A stretch of 60,979 bases of DNA from UBA8438 sp963934795 (GCA_963934795.1 CAWWAF010000009.1:1-60979); one strand, 5' to 3'; numbered from the stretch's first letter, positions 14,421 through 22,668 are shown. The notes: a model not told the origin generated them from the letters alone. Made by a program: numbers and translations.

Positions 14421-15272
14421 ATGGCAGTTCAAGCACTTGAGAGTAACCAAGACCGCGTCACGGCCGGCGTGCCGTTTGTAGAGGCGCTTGCGCGCCGGAT
14501 GGCCGCCTCGATGCCCCACTCGATCGACCTCGGCGATCTGGTCCAGGACGGCATGATCGGCCTGATCGATGCGTCCAACCGGTTCGATGAGAAGCGCGGC
14601 ATCAAGTTCGAGACTTTTGCCGAGCGGCGGGTCCGTGGGGCGATGATCGATGCTCTGAGGCGGGATGCCTGGCCGCGCGGCGTGCGCCGGACGCGTCGTG
14701 AGCTGGAGGCGGCCCGGGAGAAGCTGCGTCACGAGCTTGGTAGCGAACCGTCGCTCGCGGACATCGCCAAGGTCATGGGATTGGACGAGGCGCGTCTCGG
14801 CCGGACGATTGTTCGCATCCATACCATCGAGTCGACCTCGCCACTGGCGACCATCGACACCGTCAACGGCGCCAACCTGCCCCCGGTGATGGTGCCGGCG
14901 GAGCGGCCGGGCCCAGACCGCGTCTGCGAGACGAGCGAGGTTGCCGCTCGTGTCCGGGACGCGATCAAGGCGCTCCCGTGGCGTGAGCGGAAGGTGGTTG
15001 GGATGTACTACTACGGCGAGGTGACGATGAACGAGATCGGCCTCGAGATTGGCGTCAACGAGTCCCGGGTGTCGCAGCTCCATGCGCGTGCTGTGCAGCG
15101 CCTCCGGAAGACGCTTGGTCCCGACCTGCAACCGGCGCAGATGGCGGCCGCGCTGTCTAACCCGGTGGACACGGCCACACCCGCGATGAAGATGGCCAAG
15201 ACTCGGCTCGACCGGACGGTGAAACGGGCGGCGTCGGTGCGAAGCACGAAATCGCTGCGACGCAGCGCCTGA
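14421..15272 (+). CDS. RNA polymerase sigma-28 family factor (FliA/WhiG-like)
   Basis: The 283-residue factor has region 2 (IDLGDLVQDGMIGLIDASNR, then FETFAERRVRGAMIDALRR), region 3 (ELGSEPSLADIAKVMGL) and region 4 (LPWRERKVVGMYYYGEVTMN, then EIGLEIGVNESRVSQLHARAV). The 'GAMIDALR' and 'VVGMYYYGE' signatures are typical of FliA, which drives late flagellar and chemotaxis genes. An extra basic tail of about 35 residues follows region 4. GGAGG at 14406-14410 supports the ATG. No flagellar genes are in the window, so the regulon is unknown. It is probably expressed from the sigma-54 promoter upstream. Confidence 0.88.
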   Translation: MAVQALESNQDRVTAGVPFVEALARRMAASMPHSIDLGDLVQDGMIGLIDASNRFDEKRGIKFETFAERRVRGAMIDALRRDAWPRGVRRTRRELEAAREKLRHELGSEPSLADIAKVMGLDEARLGRTIVRIHTIESTSPLATIDTVNGANLPPVMVPAERPGPDRVCETSEVAARVRDAIKALPWRERKVVGMYYYGEVTMNEIGLEIGVNESRVSQLHARAVQRLRKTLGPDLQPAQMAAALSNPVDTATPAMKMAKTRLDRTVKRAASVRSTKSLRRSA

Positions 15273-15294
15273 GCGCGTTGGGTAGACGTGCGCT

Positions 15295-16851
15295 TTAGCC
15301 GAGCACGTCGCCCGCCACGCGTAGCAGGTCGTTCAAGCGAAATGGCTTCAGGAGCCAGCGGCAGCCGGACTCGAGCAGAAACCGTTCAGCCTCCGTGCCG
15401 GCGACGTCGCCGGTCACGAACAGGACGTGCCGGGCCAGCGCCGGTTTCTGCTTCGACAGAATGCGGTAGAACGATGGTCCGTCCATCCGCGGCATTTTGA
15501 GATCGCAGACCACGAGGTCGAACACCTTGGTCGCAATGCGCTCCAGCGCTTCCTCCCCATTGCCCGCGCGCTCCACGCAATAGCCGGCGTCGGTCAGCGC
15601 GTCGGCCACCGCTGAGGCGAGCGCCGGCTCATCTTCGACGACCAGCACGGCCGCGCCCGTGGCCACCGGCGGCGCCACCGCTGCAGACGGCGGGCGCGTT
15701 TGACGCATGCCGGCCGCCGCCGGAAACGACACGAAGAACGAGGCTCCAGCGCCAGGCGCGGACTCGACCGAGATTCGGCCGCCGTGCTCCTCGACCAGCG
15801 CGTACGCGACTGCGAGTCCCAAGCCCGTCCCCTTGCCGACCGCCTTGGTCGTGAAGAACGGGTCAAAGATCTTGGTTCTGACCTCTTCCGGCACCCCGGG
15901 CCCGTCGTCGTTCAACTCCAGCATCACGCTGTCGTCGTTGGTGTCATACCAGGTCCGCGCTACCAGTGTGCCCCGCCCGTGGGCGGCGAGCATGGCTTGT
16001 TCTGCGTTGATGATCAGGTTCAACAAGACCTGTTTCACCTGGTGCGGATCGGCAAACAGCTGCGGAAGTCCCCGCGCCAGCGCGTCGATCGTGGTGATGT
16101 TCGAGAGGCGCTGCTCGTAGGCGCGAAGCGCGAGGGTCTCGCGCACGATGGCATTCAGGTCGACCTGAGCCCGAGTCGTGTTCCGTTTGCGTGCGAATGT
16201 CAGCAAGTTGCGGACGATCTTGGCCGCTCGCTCCGACTCGCCCAGAATGGTCTCGAGCCCGCGTCTGGTGTCTGCATCGACAGGCCGCGCGGCCAGCCGT
16301 TCTGCCCACGTGAGAATGGTGGCGAGCGGGTTGTTCAGCTCATGGGCGACGCCGGAGACGGTCTGGCCCAGCGCCGCCATTTTCTCGGCCTGCCCCAGCT
16401 GTTGGCTGAGGTCGCGCCCCTGGTCCTCCAGCTTTCGTCGTTCGCTGACATCACGCACCAGGGCATCGAGCCGCTTCGCGCCGTCTTCATTCTCGGCGTG
16501 CAGGGTGGCGGTCACCTCAACCCATATCGAGCTGTCATCTGACCGGCGCAGCCGCAGGAGGTAGTCGCTGACCGCGCCGTCTCGGTGCAGCTGGTCCAGG
16601 AACGCGGTTCGCGCTCTGGCATCGACGAACCGTGTCGCGGCGAACGGGCGTACCTCCGACACGTCGGTGTCGGAATCAAACCCGAACATCAGCTTGAGGT
16701 GGGGGTTGGCGGCGACGGTCGAGCCCGCGTTGCCGTCTGGCCCGCTCAGGTATCCGAGATAGACGCCTTCGCGTATCGAGTCGACAAGGCTATCGAGGAG
16801 CGCCGCCTCTGACCCGCCGGTTCGGCGCACCAGCGCATGTGGGCCTGTCAT
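15295..16851 (-). CDS. Hybrid sensor histidine kinase (PAS-HisKA-HATPase-REC)
   Basis: The 518-residue soluble kinase has an N-terminal PAS-like domain (about 15-140). The HisKA domain has its phosphoacceptor His170 in VAHELNNPLATIL. The HATPase carries N-box LLNLIINAEQAM, G1 DDGPGVPEE and G2 GKGTGLGLAVAYALVEEHGG. A C-terminal receiver follows, with the phosphoacceptor Asp in LVVCDLKMPRMDG. No membrane segments are present. I put the start at 16851; the open frame extends to 16944 but overlaps the selenoprotein gene. A terminal receiver normally needs a phosphotransfer partner, and the orphan DHp protein at 13870 is a candidate. It converges with the sigma factor gene. Confidence 0.92.
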   Translation of the reverse strand: MTGPHALVRRTGGSEAALLDSLVDSIREGVYLGYLSGPDGNAGSTVAANPHLKLMFGFDSDTDVSEVRPFAATRFVDARARTAFLDQLHRDGAVSDYLLRLRRSDDSSIWVEVTATLHAENEDGAKRLDALVRDVSERRKLEDQGRDLSQQLGQAEKMAALGQTVSGVAHELNNPLATILTWAERLAARPVDADTRRGLETILGESERAAKIVRNLLTFARKRNTTRAQVDLNAIVRETLALRAYEQRLSNITTIDALARGLPQLFADPHQVKQVLLNLIINAEQAMLAAHGRGTLVARTWYDTNDDSVMLELNDDGPGVPEEVRTKIFDPFFTTKAVGKGTGLGLAVAYALVEEHGGRISVESAPGAGASFFVSFPAAAGMRQTRPPSAAVAPPVATGAAVLVVEDEPALASAVADALTDAGYCVERAGNGEEALERIATKVFDLVVCDLKMPRMDGPSFYRILSKQKPALARHVLFVTGDVAGTEAERFLLESGCRWLLKPFRLNDLLRVAGDVLG

Positions 16852-16897
16852 GGTTGCCCGGGTCGACGAGACGACAGACGGCCGCCCCGCCGGTTGA

Positions 16898-17563
16898 CTA
16901 GGGCGCCGTGGGCGTCGGTGTCGAGGTCGGGTAGACCGACCCATACTTGCTGAGGACGCCGTTCTGGATTTCTTTCACCGAAGCGCCGAGGGCATGCATT
17001 TGCATCGCGTCACGCGCGACATCAAGGCAGTGCGTTCAAGTCATACCGTGGGTATCCCACGACTCCACGGCCCCGTTCGGTGCGCGAGACCCGACGAAAC
17101 AGTCGACGTTCGAGACATGCCCGTTGTTCTCGCACCCGCAATAACAGGGCACGTAGCTGAGCACACCCGGGTTCTGTGCGGCAAACACGTAGGCCTTCTT
17201 GACGAGCTCAACCGGGCGGGGCACCATTTGCGGCACGTACGGGAGGGGCGGCATCGGGAGCCCGTCCAAATTCTCCGGCATCGTCGCGCCGCTCGCCGTA
17301 ATCGGCGCGGGTGCGGCTCCGCTGGCTGGCGCCGGTTCCGACGCTGGTGTCGTGCCCGGCGTCTCAGCGCGCGCCATCTCTGCGACGGCTGACGGTTCCG
17401 GGTCCGAGCTGCCTAGTGTTGCGTAGGAGCCAACTCCCCCCACCACCACAACCGCCACGACGACCAGCGCCCAGGGAACACCCTTGGTTGGTGCTGTCTG
17501 AGGGCTTGGCGTCACCGGATTGGTCGGGGACGATCCACGTGTGCGATTCTTCTTGGAACCCAT
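16898..17563 (-). CDS. PCYCGC-motif membrane-anchored protein, probable selenoprotein (in-frame UGA)
   Basis: The frame reads 175 codons to a TGA at 17036-17038, then 45 more codons to a TAG at 16898. The protein has one membrane segment (about 30-50), a Pro/Ala linker, and PCYCGC at 139-144 followed by HVSNVDCF. The part after the UGA (THCLDVARDAMQMHALGASV, then KEIQNGVLSKYG) matches the conserved C-terminus of PCYCGC-family proteins, where a CxxC follows a His-Gly. Here that motif is UGA-T-H-C, so the UGA replaces the first Cys. A SECIS-like hairpin follows. From memory, NCBI names a 'CYCXC family (seleno)protein'. The alternative is a truncated gene. Likely a membrane-tethered thiol/selenol redox or metal-binding protein. 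Confidence 0.8.
17003..17038 (-). promoter_or_regulatory. SECIS-like stem-loop after the in-frame UGA
   Basis: On the minus strand, UGA (17038-17036) is followed by 21 nt and then a 5-nt apical loop CGUGA (17014-17010). The loop closes on UCGCG/CGCGA, extended by two wobble pairs to 7 bp. Bacterial SECIS elements are described as having the loop 16-37 nt after the UGA and a G among the first two loop bases; both hold here. Confidence 0.55.
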
Positions 17564-17602
17564 TTTGGAATCCTATCATTGACGGCGGCCTATCCGCCGC
17601 AC

Positions 17603-18067
17603 CTACTCTTGCGCGACGGGCCCCTTCGGGCCGAGCGCGAAGGTCATACGACCGTCCAGCACCACCTGGCCACCGGCCCTGGCGACGCCATGCAGCTGAC
17701 CCATTCGACTCCGCAACCGGTGCACGTTGACTTCAATCGTGACGACATCGCCGGGGTGCGCCGGGCGCCGAAAGCGGACGCGCTCGATCCGCATGAGATA
17801 GATCAACTTCTCGCGGTTCTCGGGTTTGGCAAGAATCAAGATGGCACCGACTTGCGCAACCGCTTCCGTGAGGATGGTCGGCGGGATGGCGGGACGCTCG
17901 CCGGGTGGTTGCCACAAGTGACGCTCATTCAGCGACACGTTCTTGATCCCGACGATCCGCTTGTCCACTTCGAATTCGGTGATCCGGTCGACGAGCAACA
18001 GCGGGTAGCGATGCGGGAGGATGCGCTCGATCGCAGCATGGTCGAGCGGCAGACTCAACGGATCCAT
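17603..18067 (-). CDS. FabZ-like hot-dog protein lacking the catalytic His
   Basis: The 154-residue protein resembles 3-hydroxyacyl-ACP dehydratase FabZ: ILPHRYPLLLVDRITEFE near residue 15, IVGIKNVSLNE, and TILTEAVAQVGAI with the conserved Glu. The usual GHFPGxP, whose His is catalytic, is replaced at the aligned positions by QPPGERP, so the catalytic His becomes Pro. A His four residues earlier (ERHLW) might compensate. I therefore do not assign fabZ. The start (ATG at 18067) matches the family N-terminus; the frame extends upstream without homology. Confidence 0.8.
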   Translation of the reverse strand: MDPLSLPLDHAAIERILPHRYPLLLVDRITEFEVDKRIVGIKNVSLNERHLWQPPGERPAIPPTILTEAVAQVGAILILAKPENREKLIYLMRIERVRFRRPAHPGDVVTIEVNVHRLRSRMGQLHGVARAGGQVVLDGRMTFALGPKGPVAQE

Positions 18068-18442
18068 CTGCTCAGTATAGTCCGAAGACGGCGCCGGTTT
18101 CCCGGCCGCGGCGCCCTGCAGGGGGGAGAAAAGGGGTCGCACGGAATCGCTAGTGCCCCACAACACGGGATGCGGCGATGCCAGCGCCTGCCTGAGTTAA
18201 CGCATCCCGTTGACTCCGCGCGACCTGCTCTTCCTTTTACAAACGCCGTGCCGACTTGTCGAGCCCCTGAAAACAGGGGCTCCTGAGTCGGCGACGACGT
18301 CACGCGTCCTCACCCGATGACATATGGGTCTCCTGTCGGGGACTGCCGACTTTCTCATCCGATCCGCCGTCGGGGGCAGACCGGTATCAGTTCTTCGGGG
18401 AGGATGATTAGACGATCGAGTGAGCCGGCCGCGTGCGAGCGA
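18068..18442. other. Intergenic stretch holding a hairpin
   Basis: 375 bases between two minus-strand genes. I find no protein-like frame. It contains the strong stem-loop at 18250-18292 and would include the promoter of the FabZ-like gene, but I cannot identify clear -35/-10 boxes. Confidence 0.5.
18250..18292 (-). terminator. Two-stage hairpin downstream of the GAF-domain gene
   Basis: The outer stem GCCGACT/AGTCGGC (7 bp) and inner stem GAGCCCCTG/CAGGGGCTC (9 bp, AAAA loop) are separated by a TGTC/CTG internal loop. It lies about 150 bases downstream of the 18443 stop on the minus strand. No T-run follows on either strand. It may end that transcript or form part of the leader of the FabZ-like mRNA. 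Confidence 0.5.
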
Positions 18443-19750
18443 CTACCCGTGCGCCTCGGCGGGTGGGGCCTCCGCGGGGGCCTCACTCTCGACCGGTGGG
18501 TCGGTTTGGAGCATCGTGGCGAGTTGTGCGGCGACGATGGCGGCGCTGGCCTGGACGGCGTCACTTGATTCCCAGCCGTCCCGCAATTCTGCCGACAGGA
18601 CGCCGACGCAGCGGTTGGCCGACCGGAGCGGGGTGGCGAGGGCGCCGCTCGCCCCGTCCGACCCGATCACGACTTGCATACGGACGTCCCTATACGCGGC
18701 CGCGGTGGCGTTGCTGCTGTCGCTTGGGATGGCGCCGATGCGGGCGAGCGCCTTCGGAGGGTATCCGTGACCGATCGCTGGACGCAGCGCGTCGGTGGCA
18801 TCGAGGACCCAGACGATCAGCCCGCTGGCATTCATGAGGTCCGCGGCTCGAGCCAGTAGGGCGGGCAACTCTTCCGACGCCGCCATGGCGCTCAAGTCGG
18901 TACAGAGATCGGCGGCGGTGCGCAGATCTGGCTTCGGCTCTGCGCTGCCCTTCCGCGCGGCGGGGCCTTTCGCGGACTGACGGTCGCGGGTCGTACCCGC
19001 CACCGCCGCTGCGCCACGTGCGGTCCGTGCCCTCTTGCCTGAGGCGAGGTCGAGCCGGGTCAACCCGGCCGCATCGTCGTTGGACGGCGTGGCACGTTCG
19101 GTCGCTCCGCCTGACTCGTCGAGTGATGCGAACGTCGTCTTCTCCCGTGGCATCGGGTCCCGCGGCATTGGGGCCAGTAGCAGGAGCATCAGCACTCCAA
19201 CGCCGGCCGCGGCGGCCAGCGTAGTGGTTTGTGCGGAGCGGGCCGTCCGAACCGTCTCGTTCCGCGTCGTGCGTTCCGTCGCGCGTGCCAGCTCAATGTT
19301 CGCGGCGGCCCGCGAGGCCAGTTCGAGCCCGTCGGTGAAGATGAGATCGGAGGCGAGGAGCGGTTGTTCCAGGCTCGCGTGTTCCCGTGCGCGCTGGTCC
19401 ATCCCCTGGAGATCGGCGATTGCGCCTTCTGCTTCGTCCAGGGCTTCGAGCGACCCGGGCGCGGTGGCAAGTCGTCGCAGGTTTGCGAGACTGTCGCTGA
19501 CCGTGTCGAGGTGGCTGTTGACCTTCGTAGTCCAGTAGACCCGATCTTGGCCGGCCGCAACATAGGCTTGTTCGGCGGCGCGCAGGTCCGCGAGCGTCAG
19601 TGTCAACGCCCAGCTCAAATCGGTGAAGACGCGCTCGACATTGTGTTCGTCGTTGAGCACGCGTTCCGTGAGGCGGATGCGATTGGCCGTGAAGCCAAGC
19701 GTGGTGAGAGTGATGAGCACGATAACGAGGCGAACCCAGCGACGTGCCAT
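18443..19750 (-). CDS. Membrane protein with CHASE3-like sensor and GAF domain
   Basis: The 435-residue protein begins with a membrane segment (VRLVIVLITLTTLGFTANRI). A helical periplasmic region of about 150 residues follows, resembling CHASE3/4HB sensors (LTLADLRAAEQAYVAAGQDR). A second membrane segment is near 185-205 (TTLAAAAGVGVLMLLLLAP). After a low-complexity linker comes a GAF-like domain at about 285-420 (SGLIVWVLDATDALRPAIGH, ANRCVGVLSAELRDGW). There is no kinase, cyclase or other output domain, so it may signal through a partner. The ATG is 23 bases from the divergent lipid-kinase start. Confidence 0.7.
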   Translation of the reverse strand: MARRWVRLVIVLITLTTLGFTANRIRLTERVLNDEHNVERVFTDLSWALTLTLADLRAAEQAYVAAGQDRVYWTTKVNSHLDTVSDSLANLRRLATAPGSLEALDEAEGAIADLQGMDQRAREHASLEQPLLASDLIFTDGLELASRAAANIELARATERTTRNETVRTARSAQTTTLAAAAGVGVLMLLLLAPMPRDPMPREKTTFASLDESGGATERATPSNDDAAGLTRLDLASGKRARTARGAAAVAGTTRDRQSAKGPAARKGSAEPKPDLRTAADLCTDLSAMAASEELPALLARAADLMNASGLIVWVLDATDALRPAIGHGYPPKALARIGAIPSDSSNATAAAYRDVRMQVVIGSDGASGALATPLRSANRCVGVLSAELRDGWESSDAVQASAAIVAAQLATMLQTDPPVESEAPAEAPPAEAHG

Positions 19751-19773
19751 CTTGGGACGCTACTATAGCATCG

Positions 19774-20697
19774 ATGCGCCACTCTTCGTCGGCGGTTGCC
19801 GCCATCATCAATCCCGTCGCCGGACCAGTCGGCACGCGAGCCGGACGGACGGGGGCGAAGGCGCTGGTGCAAGGTGTGTGCGCGGCGGCCCAGTTGTCCT
19901 GCGAGGTGGCGTTTACCGAGCGCGCGGGGCATGCCCGCGAGTTGGCGGCAGACTTCCTCGGCCGCGGCTTTTCTCCGATCATCGCGTGGGGTGGCGACGG
20001 AACCGTCAACGAAATCGGATCCGCGGTGGCCTTTCGGGATAGCGCTCTGGGCATCGTACCAGCCGGCTCTGGCAATGGATTGGCGCGAGAACTAGGCATC
20101 AGTCTGGACCCCAGGCGTGCTCTGGAGACCGCGGTCCGCGGTACGGACCGCACCATCGACGTCGGTGAGCTGGGCGGGCGACTTTTTCTCAACCTCGCCG
20201 GAATTGGGTTGGACGCGGCGATCGCGTTGGCGTTTGGCCAACTCGAGGGCCGCGGGCTTCGGCGTTACGTGCGGGCAACGATGTCCACGGTGCTTCGGTA
20301 CACGCCAGAGGTCTACCAGGTGATGACCGACACGCAGCCGGACGCGTTCGACGGCGCCGCGCTGATGGTGGAGTTCGCCAACGGCACGCAGTTTGGCAAT
20401 GGGGCGACGATCGCGCCACGCGCCCGGTTGGACGACGGTTTGCTTGATTTGGTGATTGTGGCCCCGCGGGGTGCCTGCCGGGCAGTGTGGGGAGCACGGC
20501 GGTTGTTCAACGGCACAATCGAACGGGACCCCGGCGTGCAGACGATGACGGCGCGCCGCGTCACGATCGAGAGCCAGCGACCGATGTGCTTTCACGTCGA
20601 TGGCGAGGTCGTCGAGGGGGGCACCACGCTGGATGCTGTGTTGCACCCGGCCGCGCTACGCGTCCGAACGCCGTCGGAGCCGTCCTCGGCGGCATGA
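19774..20697 (+). CDS. Diacylglycerol/lipid kinase family protein (YegS-like)
   Basis: The 307-residue protein has the DAGK catalytic domain: AAIINPVAGPVGTRAGR at the N-terminus, the nucleotide-binding IIAWGGDGTVNEIG, and IVPAGSGNGLARELGI. A beta-rich C-terminal domain follows, with FANGTQFGNGATIAPRA and DDGLLDLVIV. These enzymes phosphorylate lipids or sphingoid bases at the inner membrane. Which substrate is used here is unknown. The start at 19774 fits the family N-terminus; an upstream in-frame codon at 19744 overlaps the divergent gene. Confidence 0.88.
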   Translation: MRHSSSAVAAIINPVAGPVGTRAGRTGAKALVQGVCAAAQLSCEVAFTERAGHARELAADFLGRGFSPIIAWGGDGTVNEIGSAVAFRDSALGIVPAGSGNGLARELGISLDPRRALETAVRGTDRTIDVGELGGRLFLNLAGIGLDAAIALAFGQLEGRGLRRYVRATMSTVLRYTPEVYQVMTDTQPDAFDGAALMVEFANGTQFGNGATIAPRARLDDGLLDLVIVAPRGACRAVWGARRLFNGTIERDPGVQTMTARRVTIESQRPMCFHVDGEVVEGGTTLDAVLHPAALRVRTPSEPSSAA

Positions 20698-20743
20698 CCG
20701 CAGACGCGACGGGGCCGCGGTGGCGTCGGTTCGTCGTGCGTCG

Positions 20744-22519
20744 CTACGGAGCCGTGGCGTCCGCTTGTCGTTCGTCGGTGCGGGGGCGGAGGATTGCGTA
20801 GGTCGGCAGGCCGATACCGCCGAGGTGTTTCAGGACTTCTCGGGCCGGCGAGGCTTCGAGGTCCTCGGCCTGGAACTTCACCTTCACGTAGTTCTCCAGC
20901 CCGGACTCGACGGCCGGGGCCTTCAGCGTGGTCTTGTCCATCGTCAGACAGTTCTTGCACCAGGTGGCCCACATATCCACCAGCACCAGCTTGTCTTCTG
21001 CTTGCGCCGCCTCCAGGCCCTGACCCAGTGACGCGTGCCAACCCTCGTCAAGCAGCTCCTGCACGCTGTCGGCGACATCGGCGGGGTCGACCCAGCGCTG
21101 TGCGACCAACCCGTAGCCGAGATACCCGTAGTAGACCGCAGTACCAAGGATGAATACGCCGAAGGCGTGTTTGACATGCACCATCCACGCACCCGGCTTG
21201 GGCATGAACGATAGGCCAGCGCCGGCGATCGGCCACGGCAGCGCCATCCCGATGCCGAGAAAGAAGGGCAGCGCCAGGGCGATGGTGGTGCCGGTGTTAT
21301 ACAGATTGCTTGAAAAAACGATTACCTGGATGACCACCGGGGCCACACAAGCGCCAGCCAACAGTGCTGCCACGGCACCCATGCCGAACGCCACGACGAA
21401 CGAGCCGCCCTCGTTGCGCCCTGTCGACAGCTTCGCCTGGAGGCCGGAAAAGTCGATGGCCAGGACGTCGAACATAGCCAGCCCGAGCACCACAAACAAC
21501 CCCGCGATTCCGAAGTTGAACCACGGCGAGGCGTTGATCGTGCCGAACGTGCCCGCCGTCAGAATCACGACCAGTCCCAGCGTCCCATAGACCAGCGCCA
21601 TGGCCAGTCCATAGGCCCCACCGAGGGCGAAGCCACGCGTGCGGGATCCGGCCTTCGCGCCCGCCCCGATGATGGCGAGATTGATGGGAATCATCGGCAA
21701 GACGCACGGCGTGAGGTTCAGCGCGAGGCCGCCCACCAGAATCAGCGCGAGGATGGCGATCGGACCCCGTCCTTCGAACCAGCCGCGCTCTCCTTCGCCC
21801 GACTCAGCCGCGCCCATGAAGTCGAGAAACGCCTCGGTGTTCAGATAGCCGCCGGTGCTCGCGAGTACGTCGAAGCCGTCAAGCGAGGCCACCACGGACA
21901 GGTCGTCCAGCATGGGGGCAGCCGGCACGGGCGCTGGTGGCGGTGCGTCGCTGTCGGCGTTTACCAGGGTGAGGCCGGCGAGCAGGTCCGGGTGGAGCGT
22001 CGTGAGCGACTGCGTCGACGGCGCCACCGTCACGTTGAACGCGATGTCCGTGTTCTTTGGCTGGAAACACATCGTCTCGTTGCAAGCCTGCCAGCGCAGC
22101 GTCCCAGGCACCGTGTAGGACCCGGGTGCAACGGAATCGCTGACGTCGACGAGGGCGCCGATACGGAATTCTTCTTCAAAGACCGCCAGCGCGTCGCCGG
22201 CCACATCGAGCAGGATCGCTTCAGGGAACGCCACGCTCTCCACCGAGAATCCGTCCGGTGGGTCCAGCGTCAAGACGGTCGGAATCAGGCTCTCGTCGAG
22301 CGGCGCGTTGGACTGAAGGTGAAAGCCAGGGTCGAGGGCCACCTCGAGGGCCACATTGGCCCGTGTGCCCGCGTGCGCGACGTCGGTCTCCGTGATGGAA
22401 TCGAGCTGCAGCTCGGGCATGCGTAGCTGCGCGGTCAGTGGGAGCGTCAGCCCCAGTACCAACCCGCCGGCTAACGAGACTCCCGGCAACCAATGTCGAA
22501 CCAGGCTGGTCGCTATCAC
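20744..22519 (-). CDS. dsbD: Thiol:disulfide interchange protein DsbD
   Basis: The 591-residue protein carries reducing equivalents from cytoplasmic thioredoxin to the periplasm. It has a signal segment and a periplasmic N-domain with the redox pair CNETMC. A multi-span membrane domain follows with paired cysteines in LTPCVLPMIPIN and AGACVAPVV. The C-terminal thioredoxin domain has active site WATWCKNC. The frame opens with a TTG at 22543, but a GTG at 22519 has GGAGG five bases upstream and gives a better signal peptide. It is about 270 bases from the divergent small membrane gene and converges with the lipid kinase. Confidence 0.92.
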   Translation of the reverse strand: MIATSLVRHWLPGVSLAGGLVLGLTLPLTAQLRMPELQLDSITETDVAHAGTRANVALEVALDPGFHLQSNAPLDESLIPTVLTLDPPDGFSVESVAFPEAILLDVAGDALAVFEEEFRIGALVDVSDSVAPGSYTVPGTLRWQACNETMCFQPKNTDIAFNVTVAPSTQSLTTLHPDLLAGLTLVNADSDAPPPAPVPAAPMLDDLSVVASLDGFDVLASTGGYLNTEAFLDFMGAAESGEGERGWFEGRGPIAILALILVGGLALNLTPCVLPMIPINLAIIGAGAKAGSRTRGFALGGAYGLAMALVYGTLGLVVILTAGTFGTINASPWFNFGIAGLFVVLGLAMFDVLAIDFSGLQAKLSTGRNEGGSFVVAFGMGAVAALLAGACVAPVVIQVIVFSSNLYNTGTTIALALPFFLGIGMALPWPIAGAGLSFMPKPGAWMVHVKHAFGVFILGTAVYYGYLGYGLVAQRWVDPADVADSVQELLDEGWHASLGQGLEAAQAEDKLVLVDMWATWCKNCLTMDKTTLKAPAVESGLENYVKVKFQAEDLEASPAREVLKHLGGIGLPTYAILRPRTDERQADATAP

Positions 22520-22668
22520 TGTGGCCTCCACGGACACGTTCAAGAAATTGTCGATACGGGCCCAGCGCTCGTACCCCTCACCCGTTAGACGCCGCTCAGG
22601 CGCCAGGCGCTTCGGTCCGGGTGCTGCGGATCTCCGATCATATCAACTCGAGCCCTCCCGCGGCGTGC

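Noticed and set aside
17036..17038. Treating the UGA as the true stop of a 175-residue protein
   Set aside because: The family's conserved C-terminus continues in frame for 45 codons and a SECIS-like hairpin follows, so read-through as selenocysteine explains the sequence better; a recent nonsense mutation remains possible.
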